The notes: a model not told the origin generated them from the sequence alone. Counted from the first letter of the stretch, positions 15,869 to 26,243 are shown. The stretch: 64,000 bases of DNA from Clostridia bacterium (GCA_017410605.1 JAFQQN010000012.1:62001-126000), one strand, 5' to 3'. Numbers and translations are program-made.

Positions 15869-17806
15869 TTATCTTGCTTTAGTATTAATCTCTACCAAAG
15901 CATCGGCAATAAACTTGTCAACTGCCACTGCGCCAAGGTCACCCTCTTTTCGCGAGCGAACAGAAAGTGTGCCGTCGGCAACCTCGTTATCGCCTATAAC
16001 AAGCATATAGGGTACCCTTTGCATTCGGGCTTCTCTTATTTTATAGCCAATTTTTTCGTTACGGTCGTCAAGCTCAACCCTCATTCCAACAGCTTCAAGC
16101 TTTTCTTTAACCTGGTTTGCAAACTCTAAATGGCGGTCTGCAATAGGAAGCAGTTTAACCTGAACGGGGGCAAGCCATAAGGGGAAGGCGCCTGCATATT
16201 TTTCAATAAGCAATGCTAAGGTTCTTTCATAACAACCAATAGATGTACGGTGAATAATGTAGGGGTTCTTCTTGGTTCCGTCTTTATCTACATACTCCAT
16301 ACCAAATTTTTCGGCCAACATCTGGTCTACCTGAATGGTAATAAGGGTGTCTTCCTTGCCGTGAACATTTTTAATTTGAATGTCAAGCTTAGGACCATAG
16401 AAAGCGGCTTCACCAATACCAATCTTATAAGGAATTTCCAGGTTGTCTAAAATTTTACCCATAATCCCCTGAGCTTCGTCCCACTGCTCATCGGTACCAA
16501 TATATTTTTCTCTGTCTTTAGGGTCCCACTGAGAGAAACGGTATGAAACATCCTCATAAAGACCCAAAGTTTTAAGCATATAAATTGCAAGTTCCAAACA
16601 GCCCCTAAACTCGTCTTCAAGCTGTTCGGGAGTACACATAAGATGACCCTCAGAAATAGTGAACTGACGCACCCTTATTAGTCCGTGCATTTCACCCGAT
16701 GCCTCATTTCTGAAAAGGGTTGAGGTTTCGTTATAGCGAAGAGGCAGGTCACGGTAGGAGCGACTGCGGTTGAGGTATGCCTGATATTGGAAAGGACAGG
16801 TCATAGGACGAAGTGCAAAAACCTCGTCATCCTTTTCTTCATCGCCCAAAACAAACATACCGTCTTTATAATGGTCCCAGTGTCCCGAAACCTTATAAAG
16901 GTCTGATTTTGCCATAAAGGGGGTTTTGGTAAGCTGCCAACCGCGGCGTTGCTCTTCATCTTCCACAAAGCGTTGTAAAAGCTGAATCATTCTTGCTCCC
17001 TTGGGAAGCATAATGGGAAGACCCTGACCAATAAGGTCAGAGGTTGTAAAGAGCTCTAGCTCACGACCAAGCTTATTGTGGTCCCTTTTTTTTGCCTCTT
17101 CTAAGGCTGTAAGGTGTTCCTCTAGCATTGAGGCCTTGGGGAAAGCTGTTCCGTAAACACGCTGAAGCATTTTTCTCTTAGAATCGCCACGCCAATAAGC
17201 GCCGGTGGCAGAGGTGAGCTTGAAGGCCTTAACAGAACCTGTAGACATAAGGTGGGCACCGGCGCAAAGGTCGGTAAATTCGCCCTGTTTATAGAAGCTT
17301 ATTTCCTCACCCTCGGGGAGGTCTTCTATAAGCTCTACCTTATAAGGCTCATCTGCATTTTTAAAGAAATCTAAAGCCTCACTGCGAGACATAGTAAATC
17401 TTTCAAGAGTAATATCCTCTTTAACGATTTTTCGCATTTCTTCTTCAATTTTTTCTAAAACCTCAGCAGTAAATACTGTTTCGGTATCAAAATCATAATA
17501 AAAACCGTTATCTATAGCCGGGCCTATAGCAAGTTTTGTGTTAGGAAAAAGCCTTTTTACTGCCTGGGCCAAAATATGTGAACAGGTGTGACGGAAAGCC
17601 CACTTGCCATATTCATCATCGAAGGTTAAAAGTGAAAGCTCACAATCAGATTTAAGAGATGTGCGAAGGTCACATTCCTTATTATCTACAGTAGCGGCGC
17701 AAACGCTTTTGGCAAGACCGGCACCAATAGATTTTGCAATTTCGATAGGTGTGATACCCTCTTCAAACTGGCGGACTACTCCGCCCTTAAGTGTTACGTT
17801 AATCAT
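15869..17806 (-). CDS. thrS: Threonyl-tRNA synthetase
   Basis: It charges tRNA-Thr. The start was placed at ATG 17806 behind TGGAGGA; the longer open frame upstream runs into the T-box leader. The 645-residue protein has an N-terminal TGS domain (residues 1-60), the editing domain with HTCSHILAQA, the class II catalytic core (motif 2 in FRNEASGEMHGLIRVRQF, motif 3 in IGCYERTLALL) and the anticodon-binding domain from about residue 540. Expression is controlled by the T-box upstream. Confidence 0.97.
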   Translation of the reverse strand: MINVTLKGGVVRQFEEGITPIEIAKSIGAGLAKSVCAATVDNKECDLRTSLKSDCELSLLTFDDEYGKWAFRHTCSHILAQAVKRLFPNTKLAIGPAIDNGFYYDFDTETVFTAEVLEKIEEEMRKIVKEDITLERFTMSRSEALDFFKNADEPYKVELIEDLPEGEEISFYKQGEFTDLCAGAHLMSTGSVKAFKLTSATGAYWRGDSKRKMLQRVYGTAFPKASMLEEHLTALEEAKKRDHNKLGRELELFTTSDLIGQGLPIMLPKGARMIQLLQRFVEDEEQRRGWQLTKTPFMAKSDLYKVSGHWDHYKDGMFVLGDEEKDDEVFALRPMTCPFQYQAYLNRSRSYRDLPLRYNETSTLFRNEASGEMHGLIRVRQFTISEGHLMCTPEQLEDEFRGCLELAIYMLKTLGLYEDVSYRFSQWDPKDREKYIGTDEQWDEAQGIMGKILDNLEIPYKIGIGEAAFYGPKLDIQIKNVHGKEDTLITIQVDQMLAEKFGMEYVDKDGTKKNPYIIHRTSIGCYERTLALLIEKYAGAFPLWLAPVQVKLLPIADRHLEFANQVKEKLEAVGMRVELDDRNEKIGYKIREARMQRVPYMLVIGDNEVADGTLSVRSRKEGDLGAVAVDKFIADALVEINTKAR

Positions 17807-17841
17807 AAAAAATTCCTCCAATTTAATGTTTTGGAAAGAAG

Positions 17842-18078
17842 ACAATATAAAAAGCCTTCCTCCCAATATGGGATGAAGGCAATTGCTCCACGGTTCCACC
17901 CAAATTGTGCAAAACTGCACCACTTGTACTGTCTTTAACGCAACAACGCGGCCGCCTTATTTCGGTCGGCACTCCGGGGTGGTCTTCACACAACTGCCTT
18001 GCAACCAAGCTCACACCAAAACGCTTGGCTCTCTGATGCATTACAAAAGGCTACTTTCCCCATCAACGTATTTTTATT
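17842..18078 (-). promoter_or_regulatory. T-box riboswitch leader of thrS
   Basis: The minus-strand leader contains GGGTGGAACCGTGG (around 17888-17902), the conserved T-box sequence that pairs with uncharged tRNA acceptor ends. It is followed by a terminator hairpin (arms 17854-17859 and 17875-17880) with TTTTTATA. Paired upstream segments form Stem I, and ACC triplets near 17975-17985 could be the threonine specifier. Transcription starts from the promoter at 18086-18114. Confidence 0.9.
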
Positions 18079-18085
18079 TGTTAAT

Positions 18086-18114
18086 ATAATACCCCAAAAA
18101 AGGCGCCTTGTCAA
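18086..18114 (-). promoter_or_regulatory. thrS promoter, embedded in the rhaB terminator
   Basis: TTGACA (18114-18109), 17-bp spacer, TATTAT (18091-18086) on the minus strand. The -35 box falls in the loop of the terminator hairpin at 18102-18127. Confidence 0.8.
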
Positions 18115-18127
18115 GTAGACAGGCGCC
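18096..18127 (-). terminator. rhaB intrinsic terminator
   Basis: GGCGCCT (minus strand, 18127-18121) pairs with AGGCGCC (18108-18102), with an inner GTC/GAC pairing, followed by six T (18101-18096). It lies 14 bp past the rhaB stop. Confidence 0.85.
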
Positions 18128-18140
18128 CCAAATTTTATTT

Positions 18141-19613
18141 TTATTTACCCAAAATTTTCTTAAATTCTTCGAAAGCCTCTTCGCCGTCGAACTCTGTTAC
18201 AGGCTCATAGGTTTTAATGGGGAAGCTTTCAGCAATAACCCTTCTTGCCTCATTAAGGTCTTTAAGAATACCAAAATGCATCATCTGAACCGCAACATTT
18301 CCCGTAACTGTAGCCTCAACAGGGCCGGCTTTAACAGTTTTACGGCAGAAATCGGCAGTCATACTGCAAAGAAGCTGGTCTTTAATACCGCCGCCTATCA
18401 TATGAATAGCGGTTATGTTTTTATTTGTAAGCTTTTCAAGCTGTTCAACATTATAGCGATATTTGAAAGCAAGGCTCTGATAAATACAGCGGAGAATTTC
18501 TCCCATAGTTTCGGGAACGTACTGACCTGTTCTGCGACAGAATTCCTGAACACGCTTAGGCATATTGCCTGGGGCTACAAAATCTTTAGCATCGGGGTCT
18601 ACAAAGCACTTAAAAGGCTCGGCCTCTTTTGCGGCTTTTTCCATTTCGTCAAATGAAACATCAAGACCCTGGCGCTTCCACTCCTGACGTGATTGCTGAA
18701 TAAGCCAAAGACCCATAATATTTTTAAGATAGCGAATTTTTCCGTCAGAGGCACCCTCGTTGGTAAAGCCGGCCTTAAAGGACTCCTCGGTTAAAACAGG
18801 TGTATCATTAACTGTTCCGAAAAGAGACCATGTTCCACAACTGATATATGCATAGTCTTTTTCCTGAGTAGGAACAGAAGCAACCGCAGAAGCGGTGTCG
18901 TGTGTAGCAACAGCAATAACAGGAACGCTGTTACAGTGAAGCTCCTCACAAATTTCGGGGAGAAGATTGCCATAAACATCGCCGGGCTTTATCATTTCTC
19001 CAAAAAGGCTTTTAGAGATTCCTAATGTCTTAAGAACTTCTTCATTCCAGTACTTTGTTTCGGGGTCGAGCATACCTGTGGTAGAAGCCTCAGTATACTC
19101 TGTTCTCATAGCGCCGGTAAGAAAATATGCAAACAAATCGGGAATCAGTAAAATTTTTTCGGTCATTTGTAAAAGTTCGGGTTGCTTTTGAACAAGTGCC
19201 TCAAGCTGATATACCGTATTAAGGTCTAACTGCTGTGTTCCTGTTTTGGCATAAAGCTCATTATTAGGCATTTTTTTATAAAAAGAGTCCTGCATTCCCT
19301 CGGTTCTCACATCTCTGTAATGAACCGGGTTGGCTATAAGCTGACCGTTTTTATCTAAAAGTCCAAAGTCTACACCCCAGGTATCTATTCCAATACAGTC
19401 AAAGCCACCGGCGGCGTTTGCCTTTAAAATTCCCTGTTTAATTTCATGAAACAGGCGAAGAACATCCCAATAAAGATGTCCGTTAACCGAAACAGGGTCG
19501 TTAGAAAAACGATGAATTTCTTCAATAATAAGCTTACCGTCTTTTATTTCAGAAAGCATTGCTCGGCCACTTGATGCGCCGAAATCGAAAGCTAAAATTT
19601 TCTTTGTTTGCAT
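18141..19613 (-). CDS. rhaB: Rhamnulokinase
   Basis: It phosphorylates L-rhamnulose at C1 with ATP, giving the substrate of the class II aldolase in the BMC operon. The 490-residue FGGY-type kinase has the RhaB-specific N-terminal DFGASSGR phosphate-binding motif, GIDTWGVDFGLLD, the sugar-binding VHYRDVRTEGM and the ATP-site HMIGGGIKDQLLCSMTADF. Fuculokinase lacks several of these. No isomerase or permease gene is visible nearby. It has its own promoter, an inverted repeat at the promoter and its own terminator, so it is a single-gene unit separated from the BMC locus by lexA, rnhA and thrS. Confidence 0.93.
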   Translation of the reverse strand: MQTKKILAFDFGASSGRAMLSEIKDGKLIIEEIHRFSNDPVSVNGHLYWDVLRLFHEIKQGILKANAAGGFDCIGIDTWGVDFGLLDKNGQLIANPVHYRDVRTEGMQDSFYKKMPNNELYAKTGTQQLDLNTVYQLEALVQKQPELLQMTEKILLIPDLFAYFLTGAMRTEYTEASTTGMLDPETKYWNEEVLKTLGISKSLFGEMIKPGDVYGNLLPEICEELHCNSVPVIAVATHDTASAVASVPTQEKDYAYISCGTWSLFGTVNDTPVLTEESFKAGFTNEGASDGKIRYLKNIMGLWLIQQSRQEWKRQGLDVSFDEMEKAAKEAEPFKCFVDPDAKDFVAPGNMPKRVQEFCRRTGQYVPETMGEILRCIYQSLAFKYRYNVEQLEKLTNKNITAIHMIGGGIKDQLLCSMTADFCRKTVKAGPVEATVTGNVAVQMMHFGILKDLNEARRVIAESFPIKTYEPVTEFDGEEAFEEFKKILGK

Positions 19614-19653
19614 AATTTTTCCTCCGAAAAAAATTTTTGAATATTTTTTGCTT

Positions 19654-19691
19654 TAAGTGTAATTATAATACTGAACTTGCAAAAATGCAAG
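19654..19691 (-). promoter_or_regulatory. rhaB promoter with overlapping inverted repeat
   Basis: On the minus strand TTGCAT, a 17-bp spacer and TATAAT lie before rhaB. The -35 region coincides with the perfect inverted repeat CTTGCA-AAAA-TGCAAG (19676-19691), placed to act as an operator for rhaB and perhaps for the divergent DUF378 gene. Confidence 0.55.
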
Positions 19692-19723
19692 TCAAAGCAG
19701 CACCGAGAAAAGGAGTTCATAAT

Positions 19724-19939
19724 ATGTTAGACAAAATTTGCTTAACCTTAGCCATTATCGGTGGACTTAACTGGGGTAGTATCGGTCTTTTTGGCTTTGA
19801 CATTGTGGCTTGGATATTTGGCGGTCAAAACGCGCTATTCAGCCGAATTATTTACACAGTCATTGCCTTGGCCGCTGTTTGGTGCATTTCTCTTCTATTT
19901 AGAAACGATACCGAGCACAGCCATTCTTCTGCCCACTAG
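19724..19939 (+). CDS. DUF378 small membrane protein
   Basis: A 71-residue protein of the DUF378 (YuzA) family with the hallmark LAIIGGLNWGSIGLFGFDIV and a second helix IIYTVIALAAVWCISLLF. Two transmembrane segments are predicted by eye. The start was set at ATG 19724 behind AAAGGAG; the longer frame from 19637 overlaps the rhaB promoter. The C-terminal tail is rich in His and Ser. Function is unknown in the family. Confidence 0.85.
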   Translation: MLDKICLTLAIIGGLNWGSIGLFGFDIVAWIFGGQNALFSRIIYTVIALAAVWCISLLFRNDTEHSHSSAH

Positions 19940-19940
19940 G

Positions 19941-20147
19941 TCAGCCAAACAAATCTTCCTGCAGGGATGCAATTTTTTTGCGGCGAACCGCGGTTGCTTC
20001 ACTGTCAGGCAGATACATATTATCTTCGAAAACCAAAACAGTTCCTTCTTTAATGTTTTCTTTAAGCATTTTGGCAGGAACGTTTTTTATCTTTCCGTCA
20101 ATCTCTAAAACCGCTATGTTACCCTCATATCTTTCAAGTATTATCAT
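19941..20147 (-). CDS. DUF3006 protein
   Basis: A 68-residue protein with the DUF3006 pattern: MIILERYEGNIAVLEIDGKIKNVPAKML, then an acidic-basic C-terminal helix. Its start overlaps the end of the ComEC-like gene by 14 bp. In clostridia DUF3006 genes are commonly paired with ComEC/Rec2-like metallohydrolases, as here. No function is established. Confidence 0.85.
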   Translation of the reverse strand: MIILERYEGNIAVLEIDGKIKNVPAKMLKENIKEGTVLVFEDNMYLPDSEATAVRRKKIASLQEDLFG

Positions 20148-21066
20148 TTTTGTTCCCCCTATCTGTACTTACCGAAAATCCGCTCTCTTCAGGTGTTACG
20201 GTAATATTACCGTCCAGGTCTGTGCGATACAGCTTTATGCCCTTAGCTTTAACCCTTTCTAAAACTATATTGGCTGGATGATTATAAAAATTGTTATAGC
20301 CACAGCTTACCACCACCGCCGACGGGCTAACAGCATTTATTAGCTTTTCAGAGGAAGAGGTTGAAGAGCCATGATGACCTAGCTTTAAAATATCGGCCTT
20401 AAGGGAAATGCCCCTTTCTAGAAGAGCCGTTTCCGCTTCCCACTGGCTATCTCCTGTAAAAACTACCGACATATTAGAAAGAGTTACTCTAAGACAAACC
20501 GAGCGTTCGTTCTCCTCATCGGCATTGTTTAAAAATGACAATACCTCTATTTTACTTCGGCCTATCATAGCCGCAGTTCCTATTTGCGGTTCAATAAGCC
20601 TTACTTCTCTTTCTTCCACCAAACTTTTAAACCTTGTGACAACTTCTTTATCACAATCTTCGGCAAAGCTACTATTAATTAAAATGTTTTTAACCGTCAT
20701 TCTTTCAAGTAGGTCACACAGTCCTCCAAGATGGTCCTCATGGTAATGGGTGACAACTGCAAGGTTGAGTTCTTTTATTCCCAGGCTTTTGAGATGATAA
20801 TAAAGCTCATCACTATCATCAGCAGAGCCAAAATCTATAACAATGTTGCTATCGGCAGATTTTACAATTGTACAGTCACCCTGACCAATATCACAAAACT
20901 CAATAAAACTGCTATCATTGTTTTCTTGCAAACAACCGGTAACCTTAAGCAGACCCTGAAAAGGAGAAATGCTTATTATATTAAGATAAAATAAAATCTC
21001 AAAAATAACTAACAATACCGAAGTGCCAACCGCAAAAACAAGGGCGGCAAATTTAAGCTTTTTCAT
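20134..21066 (-). CDS. ComEC/Rec2-like metallo-beta-lactamase-fold hydrolase, membrane anchored
   Basis: A 310-residue protein. One N-terminal transmembrane segment (about residues 7-33) is followed by a metallo-beta-lactamase domain. Metal ligands include the HYHEDH motif (THYHEDHLGG), the TGDSQWEAE loop and LGHHGSS. This equals the soluble domain of ComEC without the channel, and members are thought to act on extracellular nucleotides or DNA. The ATG overlaps the stop of the YgiQ gene (TAATG). Confidence 0.87.
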   Translation of the reverse strand: MKKLKFAALVFAVGTSVLLVIFEILFYLNIISISPFQGLLKVTGCLQENNDSSFIEFCDIGQGDCTIVKSADSNIVIDFGSADDSDELYYHLKSLGIKELNLAVVTHYHEDHLGGLCDLLERMTVKNILINSSFAEDCDKEVVTRFKSLVEEREVRLIEPQIGTAAMIGRSKIEVLSFLNNADEENERSVCLRVTLSNMSVVFTGDSQWEAETALLERGISLKADILKLGHHGSSTSSSEKLINAVSPSAVVVSCGYNNFYNHPANIVLERVKAKGIKLYRTDLDGNITVTPEESGFSVSTDRGNKNDNT

Positions 21067-22940
21067 TATTTTTTCTTAATTTTTTTCTTATTTTTAATAC
21101 TTCTTATGGGGTGACGCTTTTTATTAGTATTAGCGGCATTTTTGTTTATAAAGCCCATAGGTGGTGTGATTAAATGCTCTTTTGAATTGCCTACTAAATC
21201 TAACCTGTTTGCAATCTTCAAAGCTTTGAAAATTATCTGCTTATTCTCGGGCTTAAAATACTGTAGCAAGGCCCGTTGCATTTGTTTCTCTTCGGAGGTT
21301 TTTGCAACAAACACCGGCTTCAAAGTATAAGGGTCTAACCCTGTATAAAACATACAGGTAGAAATTGTTCCGGGTGTGGGATAAAAATCTTGCACCTGGC
21401 GGGGGTGTATTCCCTGTCTTTTAAGAAATACAGCCAATTCTATAGCATCTTTAAGGGTGCTTCCCGGGTGGCTTGACATAAGATAAGGCACTAAATACTG
21501 CTCTTTACCCATACCCTTTGTTATTTCATAAAAACGTTTTTGAAATTTTAAATATTCTTCTATATGGGGTTTGCCCATTTTATCTAAAACTGCGGCAGAA
21601 CAATGCTCAGGGGCAACCTTAAGCTGACCGCTTATATGGTCGCGGACAAGCTCTTTGAAAAAGGCCTCATTTTTATCTGCAATAAGATAGTCATAACGTA
21701 TTCCTGAGCGTATAAACACGCTTTTAATTTTAGGTATTTTTTTAATTTCTCTTAAAATTTCAAGGTATTCAGTATGGTCTACCGTTAAAGCAGGACATCT
21801 GTTAGGTGCAAGACACTTTTTACCCTTACATAGTCCCCTTTTAAGCTGACCCTCACAAGAAGTGCGACGAAAGTTTGCTGTAGGGCCACCAACATCGTGT
21901 ATATAACCCTTAAAATTAGGCTTTTTTGTTAGCCTTTTGGCTTCACTGACAACCGACTGTGGGCTTCTAACCGTTATTTGTCTACCCTGGTGGAAGGCTA
22001 TAGAGCAAAAGTTACAGGCACCAAAACAGCCGCGGTTATGAGTTATGGAAAATTCTACCTCTTTAATGGCTGGTACTCCACCCATTTTTTCATAGCTGGG
22101 GTGGTAGGTTCCCTCAAAGGGAAGCTCATACACCTTATCCATTTCCTCTGTGGTAAGGGGCGGCATAGGCGGATTTTGAACAAGGTATCCATTTTCCTGT
22201 TTTTGAATAAGGCGTTTTCCTCTTACTGCATCGTGCTCATCATACTGGGTTCTACAGGCATTGGCATAAGCCTCTTTAGAGGTCGAAACCTTAGTAAAAG
22301 AGGGCAACATAATACCCTCTATTCCCTCAATGCTTTCGGTCATATAACAGGTTCCAAGAACGCTTCTGAGTTCTGACACCGAAAGACCTGATTTAAGCCC
22401 GTCTGCAATTTCTAAAATAGATTTTTCGCCCATTCCAAAGGACAAAATATCTGCCCTACTATCTGCCAACACAGACTGCATTACCCTGTCTTCCCAATAA
22501 TCATAATGGGCAAAACGGCGAAGAGAGGCCTCTAAACCGCCTATCACAACCGGAACATTTGGGTATTTTTCTTTAACAAGACGGCTGTATACCGTAACCG
22601 CCCTGTCGGGGCGAAGCCCGGCCTTGTTTCCTGGGGAATAGGCGTCATCACTGCGTTTTTTTCGTGCTGCAGTATAATGCGCCACCATTGAATCTATATT
22701 CCCTGCATTTATTAAAAAGGCATACTTTGGTGCGCCAAACCGGGAAATATCGTCACTGTTTTTAAAATTAGGCTGAGCTATAACGCAAACGGAATAGCCC
22801 TTACTTTCTAAAAGCCGTGACAAAATAGCTGTACCAAAGCTTGGATGGTCTACATATGCATCGCCGGTTATAAAAACAAAATCCGGCTGTTTTATACCTA
22901 AGGCTTCTGCCTCGGCTTTAGTGATTGGCAAAAAACTCAT
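21066..22940 (-). CDS. YgiQ-family radical SAM protein
   Basis: A 624-residue protein with the YgiQ architecture: N-terminal domain FVFITGDAYVDHPSFG and GGLEASLRRFAHYDYW, then the radical SAM cluster motif CFGACNFCS in THNRGCFGACNFC, then a B12-like/TIM core with PEHCS and the C-terminal YTGLDPYT segment. The Lys-rich C-terminus is typical of clostridial members. The substrate is unknown. It is the first gene of a run with the ComEC-like and DUF3006 genes. Confidence 0.92.
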   Translation of the reverse strand: MSFLPITKAEAEALGIKQPDFVFITGDAYVDHPSFGTAILSRLLESKGYSVCVIAQPNFKNSDDISRFGAPKYAFLINAGNIDSMVAHYTAARKKRSDDAYSPGNKAGLRPDRAVTVYSRLVKEKYPNVPVVIGGLEASLRRFAHYDYWEDRVMQSVLADSRADILSFGMGEKSILEIADGLKSGLSVSELRSVLGTCYMTESIEGIEGIMLPSFTKVSTSKEAYANACRTQYDEHDAVRGKRLIQKQENGYLVQNPPMPPLTTEEMDKVYELPFEGTYHPSYEKMGGVPAIKEVEFSITHNRGCFGACNFCSIAFHQGRQITVRSPQSVVSEAKRLTKKPNFKGYIHDVGGPTANFRRTSCEGQLKRGLCKGKKCLAPNRCPALTVDHTEYLEILREIKKIPKIKSVFIRSGIRYDYLIADKNEAFFKELVRDHISGQLKVAPEHCSAAVLDKMGKPHIEEYLKFQKRFYEITKGMGKEQYLVPYLMSSHPGSTLKDAIELAVFLKRQGIHPRQVQDFYPTPGTISTCMFYTGLDPYTLKPVFVAKTSEEKQMQRALLQYFKPENKQIIFKALKIANRLDLVGNSKEHLITPPMGFINKNAANTNKKRHPIRSIKNKKKIKKK

Positions 22941-22957
22941 TAAATATCACCAAATAA

Positions 22958-25480
22958 TTATTCTTCATCAAAAGTAGATTGCTCTGTCTCTTCGGTGGAG
23001 TTACCTGACATAGCCTGTCTTTCAAGCCACTGGGCTTGGGTAATAAGCACCTGTCGGGGTTTTGAACCTTCATAAGGTCCTACAATACCCATTACCTCCA
23101 TCTCATCAACTATTCTTGCGGCACGGGCATAACCTAGCTTTAATCTTCTTTGAAGCAAAGAGGTAGAAGCCTGTCCTGCCTCAATAACACATTCAATAGC
23201 CTTATCTATCATAACATCGTGCTCACCGTCGGCTGCCGTTTCGTTTTTACCACCCTTTTCCTTAGCGGCGGTAATGCTTTCGATAGTATCGCTAATGCTT
23301 TTGTCGTATTCTACTACTCTTCCGGTTTTAACAAACTCTACAACACGCTCAACCTCGGCATCACTTACAAAGCAACCCTGAATTCTCGTAGGCTTATTAG
23401 AACCAACAGGGCAAAACAACATATCGCCCTTACCTAAAAGCTTCTCGGCGCCACCAACATCTAAAATGGTTCGGCTGTCTATTTGTGAGGACACCGCAAA
23501 GGCAACACGAGTAGGAACGTTTGCTTTAATAAGACCTGTCACAACATCTACCGAGGGGCGCTGGGTTGCAATAATAAGGTGCATTCCCGCGGCTCTTGCT
23601 TTTTGAGCAATTCGGCAGATTGAATCTTCAACCTCTTTTGGGGCAGTCATCATAAGGTCGGCAAGCTCATCAACTATAATAACAATATGGGGCATTTTAA
23701 CCATATCGTCGCTCATTTCGGCAAGGTTATTATACCCTTCTAGATTTCTTACATCATTCTCTGCAAAAAGCTTATAACGTTTTTCCATTTCCTGAACAGC
23801 CCAACCAAGAGCGCCCGAAGCCTTTCTGGGGTCGGTAACTACCGGAACCAAAAGGTGAGGAATGCCGTTATATATTCCAAGCTCTACAACCTTGGGGTCT
23901 ATCATAAGAAGCTTAACCTCATCGGGTGATGCCTTATAAAGTAAACTGATAATAATAGAGTTAATGCAAACCGATTTACCAGAACCTGTAGCACCTGCAA
24001 TAAGCCCATGAGGCATTTTAGCAATGTCGGTCATAACGGCATTGCCGCCAATATCCTTACCGAGTGCTACTGTCAGCTTACTTTTTGCATTGGCAAAGGC
24101 ATTTGTTTCTAAAATTTCTTTAACCCCAACCATTGCAGTAACCTTATTAGGCACCTCAATGCCCACAGCGGCCTTATTGGGAATCGGAGCCTCTATTCGA
24201 ACACCTGCAGTTGCCAGGTTAAGGGCAATATCGTCTGACAGGCCTGTAATTTTACTAATTTTAACACCAATAGCCGGTTGAAGCTCATAACGGGTAACGG
24301 CGGGGCCTCGGCTTACATCGACAACCCTTGTTTCAACGCCAAAGCTTTTAAGCACATTAACAAGGTTATCGGCGGTAGCCTGAAGCTCTTTTTCTCCTGT
24401 GGCACCAAGCTTATTTTTATTTTCATTTAAAAGCTCTAAGGGAGGATAGTTGTAAACCTCTTCATATTCATCTTCTGTATCCATAACCTGTTTTGCAAAC
24501 TCCTCAGTTTCGGTGGCTACAGAAATTTTTTCTCCCGGATTGCCCATAACCTCGGCTGTATGTATTGCGCTCTCATCGGCCGAAAGCTCGGTAGCATCTA
24601 GACTGTCAGACTCAGCAACACTCTGAGGCTCTTCTTTAGGCTTTCTGCTGAAAAATTTTGCTGTTTTTTCTCGCCCTTCTTCTCCAGAGCCCTCTTGAAC
24701 AGGCTCAGTATATTGGTCTTGGGCGGGATAGTCGTTATAGGCGGCAACAAGCTTTTCGCCCTTATTTTCGGCCTTAAAATTCCTCTCTTCGGGAATATGG
24801 TCTACCGGAATATCGGGATTGAACTTCCTTTTACTTGCCTCTTCGGCACGTCTTGCTCTTTCCTCAAAAGCGTCTTCTGCCTGGCGTTCTATTGTGCGAA
24901 CCGGCTTAGACACAGCCTTAAACAGGCCAACAAGGGTGGTGCCGGTTAAAAACATTAACAAAACAAAGGCGGCAATAATAACAATAACAGCCGCACCGGC
25001 CCTTCCACAGGCAAGACGAATAGGTGTACCTATGAGGGCGCCCAGCGCACCGCCGCTTTTTAAAAGTATGCCCGATGTATATGCCGCGGCTATGTTCTCG
25101 CCAAAGCCAAGGGCTTCATCGGCAATAAAAATATCTATAACAGAATTTATTAAAACAACTAAAACAGAGGCTTCTATAATTTTTGCTTTTACACTTCCCC
25201 TTAGCTTATCCATAGCCAAAAACACGGCTATTACCATAAGAATAACCGGTATAACAAAAACCAAAACACCAAAAATGCCATACATGGCTTTATGTAAAAA
25301 CTCCCAAACACTTTGACCCTTTATAATAACAAGGAAAAATGTTAAAAGTGCAAGAGCAAACATAATTATAGCGGCAAACTCTCTTTTACCGTCAACCTGA
25401 GGCTGACTTTTCTTCTGCTTAGCCCTTGTTATTTCACTTGCCGTAGCGCTTTTCTTTCTTGCTTTTTTTCTTTCTGCCAT
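22958..25480 (-). CDS. ftsK: DNA translocase FtsK/SpoIIIE
   Basis: It pumps chromosomal DNA through the division or sporulation septum. ATG at 25480 ([10 protein letters not shown]) is chosen over the upstream frame because it fits the family N-terminus. Four hydrophobic helices occupy the first ~200 residues, then a charged linker and the RecA-like motor with Walker [11 protein letters not shown] and Walker [12 protein letters not shown]. The C-terminal gamma winged helix ([41 protein letters not shown]) recognises orientation sequences. It is 50 bp from tepA, the order seen in Bacillus, which supports the SpoIIIE assignment. Confidence 0.95.
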   Translation of the reverse strand: MAERKKARKKSATASEITRAKQKKSQPQVDGKREFAAIIMFALALLTFFLVIIKGQSVWEFLHKAMYGIFGVLVFVIPVILMVIAVFLAMDKLRGSVKAKIIEASVLVVLINSVIDIFIADEALGFGENIAAAYTSGILLKSGGALGALIGTPIRLACGRAGAAVIVIIAAFVLLMFLTGTTLVGLFKAVSKPVRTIERQAEDAFEERARRAEEASKRKFNPDIPVDHIPEERNFKAENKGEKLVAAYNDYPAQDQYTEPVQEGSGEEGREKTAKFFSRKPKEEPQSVAESDSLDATELSADESAIHTAEVMGNPGEKISVATETEEFAKQVMDTEDEYEEVYNYPPLELLNENKNKLGATGEKELQATADNLVNVLKSFGVETRVVDVSRGPAVTRYELQPAIGVKISKITGLSDDIALNLATAGVRIEAPIPNKAAVGIEVPNKVTAMVGVKEILETNAFANAKSKLTVALGKDIGGNAVMTDIAKMPHGLIAGATGSGKSVCINSIIISLLYKASPDEVKLLMIDPKVVELGIYNGIPHLLVPVVTDPRKASGALGWAVQEMEKRYKLFAENDVRNLEGYNNLAEMSDDMVKMPHIVIIVDELADLMMTAPKEVEDSICRIAQKARAAGMHLIIATQRPSVDVVTGLIKANVPTRVAFAVSSQIDSRTILDVGGAEKLLGKGDMLFCPVGSNKPTRIQGCFVSDAEVERVVEFVKTGRVVEYDKSISDTIESITAAKEKGGKNETAADGEHDVMIDKAIECVIEAGQASTSLLQRRLKLGYARAARIVDEMEVMGIVGPYEGSKPRQVLITQAQWLERQAMSGNSTEETEQSTFDEE

Positions 25481-25529
25481 AAACAAACTTCCCTTCATAT
25501 ATGTAGCGGTTTCATACCGCACCTTAAAA

Positions 25530-26243
25530 TCATTTTTTGTTTTTCTCTTCTATAAGCTTATAAAGAGAACTAATAGCATCGCTAAGGCTTCCTACCTTAT
25601 CTATAAGACCGATTTTAACAGCGTCCTCACCGCAAAGCACCGTTCCCATATCGGTTGCAAGCTCGCCTGTATTCATCATAAGCTTTTCTAAAACCGACTT
25701 GCTGACCTTAGAATTTTTTGTAACAAATCCGGTTATTCTTTCTTGCATTTTTTCAAAATAATTAAGGGTTTGAGGAACCCCAAGCACAAGACCGTTTGTT
25801 CTTACGGGGTGAATAGTCATTGTTGCCGAGGGGACTATAAACGATTTATTAGAAGCCACAGCCAAAGGCACACCAATAGAGTGCCCACCGCCCAAAACAA
25901 GTGATACCGTGGGCTTTTTCATACCCGAAATAAGCTCTGCCAGAGCAAGGCCTGCTTCAACATCTCCGCCTACAGTATTTAAAATTACCAAAAGGCCGTC
26001 AATTTTCTTTTCCTGCTCTATTGCTACAAGCTGTGGAATAACATGCTCATACCTTGTGGCCTTTGTGCCGGAGGGGAGCTCTATATGACCCTCAATTTCA
26101 CCTGCAATTGTAAGGCAATGAATGGCATATTCGCCGTTAACAGGCGTTATAGAGCCTAATTTTTCAATTTGCTCTAAACTGTTTTCTGCTAAATATGACT
26201 CACAACCACTATTTTGATTTTTGTTTTTCTGCTCTGAAAACAT
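25530..26243 (-). CDS. tepA: ClpP-class serine protease TepA
   Basis: A 237-residue ClpP/SPP-like protease of the TepA (YmfB) family. The oxyanion segment is [11 protein letters not shown]. The nucleophile Ser is in LGGGHSIG and the His in TMTIHPV. ATG 26243 is chosen because AGGAGG lies 8 bases upstream, and the mapped promoter at 26309-26337 would start transcription near the longer frame's Met. TepA degrades small acid-soluble or translocation-related substrates in Bacillus. It is upstream of ftsK and probably co-transcribed. Confidence 0.9.
   Translation of the reverse strand: MFSEQKNKNQNSGCESYLAENSLEQIEKLGSITPVNGEYAIHCLTIAGEIEGHIELPSGTKATRYEHVIPQLVAIEQEKKIDGLLVILNTVGGDVEAGLALAELISGMKKPTVSLVLGGGHSIGVPLAVASNKSFIVPSATMTIHPVRTNGLVLGVPQTLNYFEKMQERITGFVTKNSKVSKSVLEKLMMNTGELATDMGTVLCGEDAVKIGLIDKVGSLSDAISSLYKLIEEKNKK

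Noticed and set aside
17807-17923. N-terminal extension of ThrRS in the longest open frame
   Set aside because: This stretch is the T-box terminator and leader; the family N-terminus and a good ribosome binding site are at 17806.
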